From Trueperaceae bacterium (GTDB taxonomy: Bacteria > Deinococcota > Deinococci > Deinococcales > Trueperaceae): DNA of 21,118 nt. The stretch spans positions 1 to 21,118 of the forward strand of contig JAABSI010000051.1 of NCBI GenBank assembly GCA_011390455.1. Direction: 5' to 3'. The translations under genes were made by a program, and so were the position numbers. Positions 1-8,481 of this stretch are shown piece after piece. Below the pieces are notes generated by a model that was not told the DNA's origin, did not search any database, and saw nothing but the letters and a program-made list of their open reading frames with translations. The number at the start of each line of letters is the position of its first letter. The first letter of the stretch is position 1.

Positions 1-1090
1 CCTGGTACCAGAGCACCGCACCGGTGGGGGACCCGTCCCATTCGCCGCCCAGCGGCGCCCCCTGCGCTTCCCCCGCCAACCGCGAGCGGTTGGCGGCGCT
101 ACCGAACAACGTCCCGGTGTCGTAACGGTCGGCGGGATCCGGCGCCCAAGCCGATGCGCTGCTGCCGCCGCGCGCCGCCGGGATCAGGAACACGGTCCCC
201 CCGGTCGCCGCCGCGATCCCGTTGCCGAGGCTCACGCCCGGCGACACGCCCGAGATGTTCTGAGCGAAGTCGGTGCAGGCGCTCGCCCGATCCGGGTCGA
301 TGCTGACGAGGTCGAGCTGACCGACGCAGTCGTCGAGCGGCTCGTAGGCGGCCTTCCACGCGTAGTCGTTGCCCAGCATCCGAACGAACGGGGTCGCCGT
401 GATGAACGTGTTCGCTGCGGAGGCACTCAGGTTCACCCCCTGCGCGTTGCTCTGCCCCGCGACCAGCACGCTGAAGGCGGGAACGGCCCGCGCCGCCACC
501 AGGTCGTCCTCGACCGCCCCGAAGGCGTTCGCGGCGACGAGCGTGTACTCGGCCCCCGCCGCGAGCTCGCCAACCTCGTAGGACGCCCCCGCGCCCACGT
601 CGACGCCGTCGCCCAGACCGGGCCCGCGGAGCGTGACCGTGTCGGCGCCCGTCGTCGCCCAGCTGAGCGTCGTACCCAACCCCGGGTTCACCAGCCCGCC
701 AGATGCGGCGGGACCCGAGGTGGCGAAGGCGTCGATCGAGGGGAGCGGCCCGACGACGACGGACACCTGCCGCGACACGGTGCCGAGGTCGTTCGCGGCC
801 ACCAGGGTGTAGGTGGTGTCGGCGTCCACGGTGACCGCGTACTGCGTGAGGCCCACGACGTCGACGTCGTCGGGAAGGAGCCGGAGGGACGCCGCGCCCG
901 CCACCTGCCACGACAAGGTCACCGTCGAGCCCGGCGCCGTGGCGGCTGGGTTCGCGGCGAACGAAGCGATCGTCGGCGGCGCTGGTGCTGGCGGATCGGC
1001 GCACGCGATCAACGCCAAGACCATCAGCACGAAGGTTGCGATCGACCGGCGCGCGCGGACGCGCGCCGTCGGGGCGTAGCTCTGGGTCAC
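1..1090 (-). CDS. Lipoprotein with Ig-like repeats and a sialate O-acetylesterase-type (SGNH) domain, partial at the left edge
   Basis: The gene starts with GTG at 1090, six bases after a GGGAG ribosome site, and runs off the window at base 1, so the C-terminus is missing. Residues about 16-30 form a basic-hydrophobic signal peptide ending in the lipobox LIAC (Cys30), so the protein is probably lipid-anchored outside the cytoplasmic membrane. Two similar beta-rich Ig-like segments follow (about 40-115 and 118-205), each with a TLSW core and a Y-T-L-V-A-A-N ending. From about residue 210 comes VLVAGQSNAQG, the GQSN block of sialate O-acetylesterase/CE6 carbohydrate esterases, and later IPAARGGSSASAW, which resembles their second conserved block. 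The family removes acetyl groups from sugars. The catalytic Asp/His block would lie beyond the edge, so activity cannot be judged. Codon usage fits this frame; a longer arginine-rich reading on the same strand is a shadow. Confidence 0.82.
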   Translation of the reverse strand, partial: MTQSYAPTARVRARRSIATFVLMVLALIACADPPAPAPPTIASFAANPAATAPGSTVTLSWQVAGAASLRLLPDDVDVVGLTQYAVTVDADTTYTLVAANDLGTVSRQVSVVVGPLPSIDAFATSGPAASGGLVNPGLGTTLSWATTGADTVTLRGPGLGDGVDVGAGASYEVGELAAGAEYTLVAANAFGAVEDDLVAARAVPAFSVLVAGQSNAQGVNLSASAANTFITATPFVRMLGNDYAWKAAYEPLDDCVGQLDLVSIDPDRASACTDFAQNISGVSPGVSLGNGIAAATGGTVFLIPAARGGSSASAWAPDPADRYDTGTLFGSAANRSRLAGEAQGAPLGGEWDGSPTGAVLWYQ

Positions 1091-1149
1091 GTCGTCTCCC
1101 ACCGGAGGAGCTCCGGGCCGGTGGTCCGAACCGGCTCCTCGCGAACTCA

Positions 1150-1155
1150 ATCTTA
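1150..1155 (-). promoter_or_regulatory. Possible -10 element for the esterase-type lipoprotein gene
   Basis: On the minus strand this reads TAAGAT, about 60 bases upstream of the GTG at 1090, in an otherwise GC-rich gap between two divergent genes. No good -35 hexamer lies 16-18 bases upstream, so this is a weak call. The rest of the gap (1091-1365) shows no other convincing element. Confidence 0.22.
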
Positions 1156-1365
1156 GGGCACGTTGCGCCATTCGCTCGTGCAGCCGAGGCGATCCGTCCT
1201 CGGCCGCTGCGGCGGTCTCGATTTGGCAATCCTCACGGGCTCTGGCGGGGAGACCCGCTAGACTGAAACGGCACGTGCTCCACGCGGACGGCCCGACCCC
1301 GACGCCGTCCATCACCGAGATCCGCGCCGTCCCGGCGCGAGGGTTCTTCACGAAAGCGAGGCACC

Positions 1366-2601
1366 ATGAAACGTCCCACGAACAGGCTCCTCAATTGGGT
1401 CGCAGCGGCCGTCGTCGTTGCGGTCGTCGCGGCCTGCGGGGGCCAAACCCCCGTCGAGGTCGACAACACCCTGTCGGTCACCATCGCCGGCGATGGCACC
1501 GGCACCGTCATCAGCGTCCCTGCGGGCATCGACGTCGCGAGCGGCACCGAGACCGCCGACTTCGCTGCGGGCACCGAGGTCGAGTTGACCGCGACCGCCA
1601 CCGGGGGCTCGACGTTCACCGGTTGGACCGGCGACTGCACCGGCACCGGCACCTGCTCCGTGACCCTCGACGACGACGTCAGCGTCACGGCCACGTTCGC
1701 GGCCCCGGTCGTGACCGGACCGTTCGAGGTCACCCTCAACGCCGCGGGCTCGGGCGAGGGCACCGTGACCAGCGACGTCACCGGGTTCGGCCTGGCCGTC
1801 GGTGAGACCCTCGACACGGTCGAGGTCGACGCGGGCACGGTCGTCACCTTGACGGCCGCTGCGGAAGCGGGCTCGATCTTCGCCGGTTGGACCGGCGATT
1901 GCACGGGCGTCGAAACCTGCGTGGTCACGGTCAACGCCGACACCGAGGTCACCGCATCGTTCGTGCTCGAAGCCGACGCGACGTCCGCCACGTTCCAGAT
2001 CCTCCAGGGGTCGGACGACGCCGAGGAGTACCTCGACGCGGCGAACGACGCGAACCCGAGCTTCCCGCAGGGCAGCGTGGACCTCACGAGCAGCGACCTC
2101 GACCTGACGTACGACACGGCGAACGTCTTCGGGACCGACCCGGCCGTGCAGCGCGGCTCGGTGGCCGTCGGCCTCCGGTACGGGGACGTGGCCATCCCGC
2201 AAGGTGCGGTCATCACCTCCGCCGCGATCACCTTCACGCGCGACAGCAACAGCGGTTCGACCGTGACCTTCCTGATCGAAGGGCAGGCCGCCGACGACGC
2301 CGGCACGTTCGTCTACAACATCGTCACGCCCGCGAACTTCGACATCACGAGCCGCCCGGCCACGACGGCCACGGTCTCGTGGACGACGTCCACGCTCTCG
2401 ACCGCGGAAGTCGTCACCGACGACGTCGCCGCGATCGTGCAGGAGATCGTCGACCGCGAAGGCTGGGCGTCGGGCAACGCGATGGTCTTCCGCATCACCA
2501 GCGAGGACAGCAGCGCGATCAACGTGCTGCGCGCCGAGTCCTTCGAGGGCGGCACGCCGGCCGTGCTCTCGGTCACGTACGTCACCCCCGTCGCCCCGTA
2601 A
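1366..2601 (+). CDS. Lipoprotein with two InlB-type repeats and a C-terminal beta-sandwich module
   Basis: This 411-residue protein begins MKRPTNRLLNW and has a hydrophobic signal segment ending in the lipobox VAAC (Cys24), so it should be a lipid-anchored exported protein. Residues about 35-110 and 123-202 are two divergent InlB B-repeat (Flg_new_2-like) units. Each contains G-S-x-F-x-G-W-T-G-D-C and a second Cys eight or so residues on, suggesting one disulfide per repeat. The C-terminal 200 residues contain DVAIPQGAVITSAAITF and a late IVDREGWASGNAMVFRI stretch. That pattern resembles the jelly-roll modules (DNRLRE/CBM96-like) attached to many secreted enzymes and adhesins. No catalytic domain is visible, so an adhesive or sugar-binding role is inferred. 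The protein is strongly acidic. A strong terminator follows directly. Confidence 0.85.
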   Translation: MKRPTNRLLNWVAAAVVVAVVAACGGQTPVEVDNTLSVTIAGDGTGTVISVPAGIDVASGTETADFAAGTEVELTATATGGSTFTGWTGDCTGTGTCSVTLDDDVSVTATFAAPVVTGPFEVTLNAAGSGEGTVTSDVTGFGLAVGETLDTVEVDAGTVVTLTAAAEAGSIFAGWTGDCTGVETCVVTVNADTEVTASFVLEADATSATFQILQGSDDAEEYLDAANDANPSFPQGSVDLTSSDLDLTYDTANVFGTDPAVQRGSVAVGLRYGDVAIPQGAVITSAAITFTRDSNSGSTVTFLIEGQAADDAGTFVYNIVTPANFDITSRPATTATVSWTTSTLSTAEVVTDDVAAIVQEIVDREGWASGNAMVFRITSEDSSAINVLRAESFEGGTPAVLSVTYVTPVAP

Positions 2602-2625
2602 CCGAACGTCCCGACCCTACGGTCG

Positions 2626-2665
2626 CGAGCCGCGCCCCCTTCGAGGGGGCGCGGCTCGTTCCTTG
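2626..2665 (+). terminator. Rho-independent terminator after the InlB-repeat lipoprotein gene
   Basis: A near-perfect 14-15 bp GC-rich stem (arms 2626-2640 and 2644-2658) with a tiny loop is followed by the T-rich TTCCTT. It lies 25 bases after the stop codon and before the convergent ABC gene. The T-tract lies only on the plus-strand side, so it mainly serves the plus-strand gene. Confidence 0.82.
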
Positions 2666-2732
2666 CGGTCGGCGCCCGGCCCGGGCGCGGTCCACCTGAT
2701 CGTCCGGCCGAGGGGTCGGTCCGACGGGTCGG

Positions 2733-4604
2733 TCAGACCGGCGCCGGGTCGCCCACGGCCTCGACGCGCGCGAGCGTCCGGAACTCGGGACTCCGTTCGA
2801 TCAGGTCCTCGTAGGTCCCGCGGGCGATGATCTTCCCGTCGCTGAGGAGGTGGATGACGTCGCAGCCGCGGATCGTGGAGATCCGGTGGGCGATCATGAC
2901 GACCGTCTTGGTCTTCCCGATCTCGTTGACGGCGTGGAACACGCTGTCCTCGGTCACGTTGTCGAGCGCGCTCGTCGCCTCGTCCAGCACCAGCACGTCC
3001 GGATCGTCGTAGAGGGCGCGAGCGATCCCGAGGCGCTGGCGTTGACCGCCCGAGAGCCGGATCCCCCGCTCGCCGATCTCGGTGTCGTACCCGTCGGGCA
3101 ACTGCTCCACGATGAAGTCGTGGATGTTGGCCTTGCGCGCCGCGTCCTCGACGGCCGCGCGATCGATCTGCTTGGTCGGCACGCCGAAGGCGATGTTCGC
3201 GGCGACGGTGTCGTCGGCGAGGAAGATGTGCTGCGGGACGTAGCCCAGGTTCTTCTGCCACGACTGCAGGTTCGCGTCCGTGACCGGCACACCGTCGACC
3301 ACCAGACGCCCCTCGTGGGGCGACAGCAAGCCCAAGAGCAAGTCGACCGCCGTCGTCTTGCCGGACCCCGTGGCGCCGACCAACGCCACCGACGTGCGGG
3401 CGTCGACGGCGAGGTCGAAGCCCTTGAAGACCGGCCGCGGCGCGTTCGGGTACGCGAACGTCACGTCCTGGAGCTCGAGTCGAGACCGGAACGGCAGCGG
3501 TTCGACGGCGTCCCGATCGACGCCACGCGCCGGCGGGCTCACCTCCAGGTCTGCGTGGAGGATCTCGACGGAGGTCATGCTGAACCGCATCGAGGACACC
3601 GAACCGAAGATGCTCTGGAGCGCCGGCAGCAGCCGGTACGTCGCGAACGCGTACACGCCCAGCGTCGGCAGCAGGCCCGCCATGCTCTGCTCCCGGACCA
3701 GGAGGTACAGGACGATCAAGAGCATCCCGCCGAACGCCAGCGTCTCGAAGGCGTACCGCGGCAGGAGCGCGTAGACCTGTTGCTTCGCCATCGCCCGTCC
3801 GTAGTTCCGCGACGGGCGAACGAAGCGCTTGAGGAAGGGCTGTTCCTTGCCGAGCAGCTTGATCTCCTTGGCCCCGAGCAGCGCCTCGTTCGCGGCCTTG
3901 TACCGCTGCTTGTCGGCCGCCGATCGACGGCGTCCGGCGTCCGTCAGGCGGCGCCGCATGAGGCCGAAGACCAGGAAGTAGCTACCCCCCAAGAAGACGA
4001 ACGTCACGGTCGCCAGGACCGGGTTCACGAGGACCAGGAGCACCAGGATGAAGAGCGCGCTGAGCGACTGCGCGACGAGCGTCATCCCCGACACCAGGTA
4101 CCCGCTGACGGCCTGCTTGACCTCGCCGAGGATGTTCTTGGCCAACCCCGACGTGTTCTGGTTGAGGTAGTACACGTACGGCTTGTAGAGGTACTCCTTG
4201 AGCATCCGCACCGACAGCAGGTGGTTCATGTCCCACGAGAAGTACATCAACTTCAGGTGCGTCCAGGCCGCGAAGCCGTTGCTGCCGATCATCAGCACGA
4301 GGACGGCGACGCCCACGAAGACGAGGAAGGGACCGGTGCTCGTGAACCCGAGCGTCTCGTACGCCCACCGCAGGATGGCGTTCTCCGAGATGCTCTCCGG
4401 GCTGGACACGAGCGCCAGGAACGGCATGATCGACGCGATGCCGATCACCTGGACCAAGGCGTTCGCGGTGACGGCCGGCACCAGCAGGATCAGCCGGCGG
4501 CGCTGCTCCGGGGTCATGAGGTCGAGCATCTTGGACAGACCGCTGCGGGGCGAACTCGCACCCTCGGTCGGCGATGATTTGGGCTGGGAACGGAACATGC
4601 GCAT
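2733..4604 (-). CDS. ABC exporter (fused permease and ATPase), PglK/MsbA-like
   Basis: This 623-residue half-transporter combines an N-terminal membrane domain with several long hydrophobic helices (about residues 38-320) and a C-terminal ATPase. The ATPase shows Walker A GATGSGKTT (410-418), the Q-loop VPQ, signature LSGGQRQR (517-524), Walker B VLVLDEATSALD (537 on) and the H-loop His573. The early IGIASIMPFLALVSSPES segment resembles PglK-like flippases of lipid-linked oligosaccharides. I placed the start at ATG 4604 because a GGAGAGAG site precedes it; the open frame extends upstream to 4892, but that part has no coding character. It diverges from a run of glycan genes, so export or flipping of a lipid-linked glycan is the likely role. 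A general lipid or peptide exporter remains possible. Confidence 0.9.
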   Translation of the reverse strand: MRMFRSQPKSSPTEGASSPRSGLSKMLDLMTPEQRRRLILLVPAVTANALVQVIGIASIMPFLALVSSPESISENAILRWAYETLGFTSTGPFLVFVGVAVLVLMIGSNGFAAWTHLKLMYFSWDMNHLLSVRMLKEYLYKPYVYYLNQNTSGLAKNILGEVKQAVSGYLVSGMTLVAQSLSALFILVLLVLVNPVLATVTFVFLGGSYFLVFGLMRRRLTDAGRRRSAADKQRYKAANEALLGAKEIKLLGKEQPFLKRFVRPSRNYGRAMAKQQVYALLPRYAFETLAFGGMLLIVLYLLVREQSMAGLLPTLGVYAFATYRLLPALQSIFGSVSSMRFSMTSVEILHADLEVSPPARGVDRDAVEPLPFRSRLELQDVTFAYPNAPRPVFKGFDLAVDARTSVALVGATGSGKTTAVDLLLGLLSPHEGRLVVDGVPVTDANLQSWQKNLGYVPQHIFLADDTVAANIAFGVPTKQIDRAAVEDAARKANIHDFIVEQLPDGYDTEIGERGIRLSGGQRQRLGIARALYDDPDVLVLDEATSALDNVTEDSVFHAVNEIGKTKTVVMIAHRISTIRGCDVIHLLSDGKIIARGTYEDLIERSPEFRTLARVEAVGDPAPV

Positions 4605-4724
4605 GGCCACTCTCTCCACCCCGCACCCGAGCGCCGGGTTCGGGGATCCACGTTCGACCGCGGTTCGCGACAGCGGCGAGTGAACCGGCGGCAGTGGCCA
4701 GCTAGGATCCTCGACGCGCGGTTC

Positions 4725-4730
4725 ACTATA
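4725..4730 (-). promoter_or_regulatory. Probable -10 element for the PglK-like ABC gene
   Basis: The minus strand reads TATAGT, one base from the bacterial consensus, about 120 bases upstream of the ABC start at 4604 and in a locally AT-richer spot. No consensus -35 is seen at 17 bases. This would give a leader of about 110 bases. The opposite strand, TATACG, could equally serve the acyltransferase gene. Confidence 0.35.
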
Positions 4731-4867
4731 CGGGGCGTTCCGCCGCCTGGCCTGTGAGGACTTCGTGCCGCCGAAGGAGCCCGATGCACCGCGCTCGATC
4801 GGGACCTCGGCCCGCGTCCCAGGTCGATGACCGGTCGAGTTCGGCAACGAGATGCCATGATGGCCGC

Positions 4868-5524
4868 ATGGAAGGGATCGCGCGAAGGGCAAGCCGCACC
4901 TTGTGGACCCGTTGGCACGTCGGATGGCAGCGGATGCTCGAACGCGGTACGGTGCCGCGCTTCGCGAACGAACCGGTCGGCTTCGAGATGAAATGGCCGC
5001 GTTCGCTGGTCCACCCCGAGCGCATGACGATCGGCACGAACGTGAAGCTCGGGCCGAACAGCGAGCTGAAGTGCAACGTCCGCTACCCGGGCGGATGGAT
5101 GCGCCACCCCAGCGGCGAGCACGTGGAGCAGGCGTTCGAGCCGCACCTATCGATCGGCGACCGCGTCACCGCGACGGCCTCCCTGCAGATCATCGCCTTC
5201 ATGTCGGTGGTGATCGAAGACGACGTGATGTTCGCTTCGAACGTCTTCGTCGCCGACGGAACGCACGCGTCCACGACGCCGGCGACGCCGTACAAGTACC
5301 AGGGGGTCACGCAGCCGGCACCCGTTCGCATCGAACGCGGTGCGTGGATCGGTCAGAACGCCGTGATCAACCCTGGTGTCACCATTGGGGCGATGGCCAT
5401 CGTAGGTGCGAACAGCGTGGTGACCCGCGACGTCGCACCGCGCACGATCGTCGGCGGCGTTCCTGCACGGGTCATCAAGCGGTGGAGCGACGAACGCGGC
5501 TCGTGGGAACGCGCCGAAACCTAA
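4868..5524 (+). CDS. Left-handed beta-helix acyltransferase (hexapeptide repeat, maa/cat type)
   Basis: This 218-residue protein has an irregular N-terminal coil (residues 1-50) and then a hexapeptide-repeat region ending in the typical block IGQNAVINPGVTIGAMAIVG, with VGGVPARVIKRW at the end. Such enzymes form trimeric beta-helices and usually transfer acetyl groups from acetyl-CoA to sugars. His133 in ADGTHAST is the likely catalytic base. The start is uncertain. ATG 4868 gives normal length and good codon use but has a weak ribosome site. An in-frame ATG at 4784 has a strong AAGGAG four bases upstream and would add 28 low-complexity basic residues with non-coding-like codon use. The gene is followed after 9 bases by a glycosyltransferase, so it probably decorates the same glycan. 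Confidence 0.85.
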   Translation: MEGIARRASRTLWTRWHVGWQRMLERGTVPRFANEPVGFEMKWPRSLVHPERMTIGTNVKLGPNSELKCNVRYPGGWMRHPSGEHVEQAFEPHLSIGDRVTATASLQIIAFMSVVIEDDVMFASNVFVADGTHASTTPATPYKYQGVTQPAPVRIERGAWIGQNAVINPGVTIGAMAIVGANSVVTRDVAPRTIVGGVPARVIKRWSDERGSWERAET

Positions 5525-5533
5525 AGGAGCTAC

Positions 5534-6469
5534 GTGCCTCGACCCCTGGTGACCATCGCCATCTCGACCTACAACCGCGCGGACGGCTACCTCCGCGAGG
5601 CGCTCTCCAGCGCGGTCGCGCAGGCGTACGAGCCGCTCGAGATCGTCGTGGTGGACAACGCATCGACCGACGGAACGGCCGATCTGGTCGCGTCCTACGG
5701 CGACGACCGCATCCGCTACGTACGGCACGAACGGAACATCGGCGCCAACGGCAACTTCAACGCGTGCCTGGAGCACGCGCGCGGGACGTACTTCCTGCTC
5801 CTCCACGACGACGATCGCGTCGACGACGATTTCGTCGCGTACTGCATGGCCGCTCTGGAGGGCATCCGCGAAGACGCGATGCCTGCCTTGATCCGCACGG
5901 GCAACCGCGTCATGGATGCTCAAGGCGACATCCTGTCGGAGCGTCGGAACGAGGCTCGCAGCGGCAGCGCCGGCGACCTCGCGAAGAGCTGGTTCAGCCA
6001 CGAGACGTCCATGTACTTCTGCAACACGCTCTTCCTCACGAGCGCGCTGCGCTCGGTCGGCGGCTTCCAATCGAAGCGCGAGCTGTACATCGACGTCGTC
6101 GCCGTCTTCCGGATCGCGGCGAACCACGCGGTCCTCGACCTTCCCGACATCAAGGCGGATTTCCGTCGGCACGGCGGAAACAACGGGAACGCGCAGTCGA
6201 TCGCGGCGTGGTGCGACGATTCGCTCTTCTTGCTCGACACCATTTGCGCCGCGGCACCGGAGCGAGCCGACGAGCTCCGCGCCCTCGGGATGCGGTACTT
6301 CGCGAGCAACAACTACAGCCGCGCATCCCGCATCAAGGATGTCGTACAGCGTCTGCGTGCGTACTGGACGGTCTACCGGTTCTTCGGGTACCGCTTGTCG
6401 CCGCTGCGCTTCGTGGCCTACCGGCACTACCGGAACTTGCGGCGAACCTTGGGTGGTCCGTCGCTCTAG
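5534..6469 (+). CDS. Family 2 (GT-A fold) glycosyltransferase
   Basis: This 311-residue protein starts at GTG 5534, just after AAAGGAG. It opens with the GT2 nucleotide-binding block VTIAISTYNRADGYL and IVVVDNASTDGTADLV, then has N-I-G-A-N-G-N-F-N and the metal-binding acidic motif HDDD (91-94). The family moves a sugar from a nucleotide donor to a glycan or lipid-linked acceptor on the cytoplasmic side. There is no clear C-terminal membrane helix, so it is likely soluble or peripheral. The stop codon TAG shares its G with the GTG start of the next glycosyltransferase, so the two are translationally coupled. Donor and acceptor cannot be told from sequence. Confidence 0.92.
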   Translation: MPRPLVTIAISTYNRADGYLREALSSAVAQAYEPLEIVVVDNASTDGTADLVASYGDDRIRYVRHERNIGANGNFNACLEHARGTYFLLLHDDDRVDDDFVAYCMAALEGIREDAMPALIRTGNRVMDAQGDILSERRNEARSGSAGDLAKSWFSHETSMYFCNTLFLTSALRSVGGFQSKRELYIDVVAVFRIAANHAVLDLPDIKADFRRHGGNNGNAQSIAAWCDDSLFLLDTICAAAPERADELRALGMRYFASNNYSRASRIKDVVQRLRAYWTVYRFFGYRLSPLRFVAYRHYRNLRRTLGGPSL

Positions 6470-7683
6470 TGACCGCCGAATCCCTGCACCGCAGCGACGG
6501 ACGGATCGCGTTCCTCACGCCGGAGTTCGCGACCGAGAAGGGAGCGACCGGCGGCGTCGGCAACTACGTGTTGAAGATGGCGCTGGCTTTGGCGGACCGT
6601 GGACGCGAACCCGAGGTCTTCGTGCCCAGCGATGAGCCCGGCGTCGTCGCGCACCAAGGGCTTCGGGTCGAGCGGGTCGCCCGCGACCGGAACGTCCTGC
6701 TGCGCGGCGCCGCGAGGCTGCTGCGGCCCGTGGGGGGACCTCAGGCCGAGGTCCTGATCCAACTGGCGAACGCCCGCCGCCTCGCCGCTGCGCTGCAACG
6801 CCGTCATGCCGAGCGACCGTTCCAGGTCGTGCAGAGCTCGAACTACCACCTCACGGGCGCCTCGGTCCCGCGTGCCGCCGGTCGGCGCCACGTCGTCCGC
6901 ATCAGCACGTCGCGGCGACTGTACGACGATGGCTACGGCGGTGGCCGCGCCCTGACGGCGCGCCTGGTCGAGGGGTTCGACGCCCGGATCATGCGGCGCG
7001 CGGACGCTGCGTACGCACCGAGTTCCTTCCTGGCCGACTACTTCCGGCGAACGTACGGACTCGACGTCCGGGTGCTGCGACCCCCCGCCGAGTTGGGCGC
7101 GAAGCCCGCCACCCACTTCCCCTTCGCTCTGCCGGAGCGCTACCTCCTGCACTTCGGCACGCTGAGCGCCCGCAAAGGAACGGACGTCGTCGCGCGCGCG
7201 TTGGTTCAGGCGTGGAGCACGGCGCCCGACCTCCGGATGGTGTGGATCGGCCCGATCGCCGAGAGCGCGCTGGCAGCGCACCGCGCCCTTTGGGGGGACC
7301 GCGCCGGCCAGGTGACCGTGTTGGGCACGGTCGAGAAGAGCCTGACCTACGGCGCCCTCGAGCGGGCCATCGCCTCCGTGCTGCCATCGACCGTCGACAA
7401 CCTCCCGAACACGGTGATCGAGAGCCTGATCCTCGGCGTACCCGTGATCGGCAGCGACGGCGCCAGCATCGACGAACTGGTCGAGCACGGCGTGAGCGGG
7501 TCGCTGGTGCCGATCGGCGACGATGCTGCCCTGGCCGCAGCGATGGTGGCCGCCTGGCGGGGTGAAGCGGGTTGGCTGGGCGATGGGTTCCGCATGCCTG
7601 CGACGATCGAAGAGATGCGGCCGGATCGAGCGGTGCAACGGTTCCTCGACCTGGTCGCCGACCTCGACGGCGGTCGGTCGTGA
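6469..7683 (+). CDS. GT4-type (GT-B fold) glycosyltransferase
   Basis: This 404-residue protein starts at GTG 6469, overlapping the previous stop by one base; the frame stays open far upstream, but that part is antisense-like shadow. The N-terminal Rossmann half has the GGVGNY loop (28-33) of GT4 enzymes. The C-terminal half has YLLHFGTLSARKGTDVV and, at about 307-335, STVDNLPNTVIESL followed by LGVPVIGSDGASIDELV. The latter carries the E-x7-E-like donor-sugar site. It probably adds a hexose-type sugar to the growing surface glycan. It overlaps the following gene by four bases (GTGA). Confidence 0.9.
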   Translation: MTAESLHRSDGRIAFLTPEFATEKGATGGVGNYVLKMALALADRGREPEVFVPSDEPGVVAHQGLRVERVARDRNVLLRGAARLLRPVGGPQAEVLIQLANARRLAAALQRRHAERPFQVVQSSNYHLTGASVPRAAGRRHVVRISTSRRLYDDGYGGGRALTARLVEGFDARIMRRADAAYAPSSFLADYFRRTYGLDVRVLRPPAELGAKPATHFPFALPERYLLHFGTLSARKGTDVVARALVQAWSTAPDLRMVWIGPIAESALAAHRALWGDRAGQVTVLGTVEKSLTYGALERAIASVLPSTVDNLPNTVIESLILGVPVIGSDGASIDELVEHGVSGSLVPIGDDAALAAAMVAAWRGEAGWLGDGFRMPATIEEMRPDRAVQRFLDLVADLDGGRS

Positions 7684-8453
7684 GGCTGCTGACGCGCGCG
7701 CGCGCGACCGCCGCCCGCCTCTACGGCCGCTACGCCCTGCGGCACCAGATCCGGTGGCTGACGTGGTGGCGCCACGGGCGGCACCACGAGGCGCCGATCG
7801 ACCCGTACAAGATCTTGTGGGTGGACCCGGCCTCGCTCGATCGCTTCATCGACATGGACCAAGCCGAGTTCCTGCGCATCCGCGTCGTCGTCGGCGTCGC
7901 CGACGGCGACTGGGACCTCGAGGCGATCCCCATCGAGGAGCACTTCGTGTACCGGTCCATCCGTGCGCACTTCGACGAGGGCGCTCCGTGGGATCGGACG
8001 CTCATCCATGCCTACGCGATGGAGGGCGTCCGGGCCGGCGTGTCGACGTACCACGGGTGCCGCACCGAGGAAGACCTCGAGCGCCGATTCGATCAACTGG
8101 ATCACCTCTACGAGGTGGTCCGCCACCACGGCTACCGGTCGCAGAAGGATCTCGACCGCGGGACGACCGCGACCCCGCTGCGGCGTCGGCGGCGGCGCCC
8201 CGAGGAGTTCGACGAGATCGTCGTGCACATCGATCGGCACGGCCGCTTCGTGTTCCTGGACGGGATCCACCGGCTCTCGATCGCGAAGGTCTTGGCCGTT
8301 CCGAAGGTCCCCGTCTGCGTGCTGCGCCGCCACGCGACGTGGCAAGCGCATCGGAACGCGGTCGCGCGCGACCCGGCGGCGTTCCCTCCCGAGACCTTCG
8401 AGCACCCCGACCTCGCCGACCTCGCGCCTCGGGCGGCCGCCGTCCGCGGTTGA
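7680..8453 (+). CDS. Glycan-locus protein with a ParB/sulfiredoxin-like motif, function unknown
   Basis: This 257-residue protein starts at GTG 7680 inside a GTGA overlap with the glycosyltransferase stop. The first 30 residues are basic and aromatic (RLYGRYALRHQIRWLTWW) and may sit on the membrane. The middle contains DPYKILWVDPASLDRF. Near the C-terminus, DGIHRLSIAKVLAVPKVPV (from Asp194) resembles the DGxHRxxAA nucleotide-pocket motif of ParB/sulfiredoxin-like folds. ParB-like pockets bind or hydrolyse nucleotides or act as kinases in some families. Here the tight coupling to glycosyltransferases suggests a role in the same glycan pathway, not in chromosome partition. I cannot name a substrate. 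Confidence 0.78.
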   Translation: MRLLTRARATAARLYGRYALRHQIRWLTWWRHGRHHEAPIDPYKILWVDPASLDRFIDMDQAEFLRIRVVVGVADGDWDLEAIPIEEHFVYRSIRAHFDEGAPWDRTLIHAYAMEGVRAGVSTYHGCRTEEDLERRFDQLDHLYEVVRHHGYRSQKDLDRGTTATPLRRRRRRPEEFDEIVVHIDRHGRFVFLDGIHRLSIAKVLAVPKVPVCVLRRHATWQAHRNAVARDPAAFPPETFEHPDLADLAPRAAAVRG

Positions 8454-8481
8454 GCGACGGCGGGCACGCCCTCGGCCGCGT

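Noticed and set aside
99..1229. A 376-codon minus-strand frame covering the esterase gene
   Set aside because: The translation is Arg-rich with no motif, whereas the neighbouring frame gives a signal peptide, Ig-like repeats and GQSN.
1259..1264. TAGACT as a -10 element before the InlB-repeat lipoprotein
   Set aside because: No -35 lies at a suitable distance; the TTGGCA at 1223-1228 is 30 bases away, too far for a normal promoter.
4605..4892. N-terminal extension of the PglK-like ABC protein
   Set aside because: It has Pro/Ser/Arg-rich non-family sequence and no ribosome site, while ATG 4604 has GGAGAGAG upstream.
4903..6468. A long upstream extension of the GT4 glycosyltransferase frame
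   Set aside because: It overlaps the acyltransferase and GT2 genes, has no domain content, and ends where a coupled GTG start at 6469 begins the real protein.
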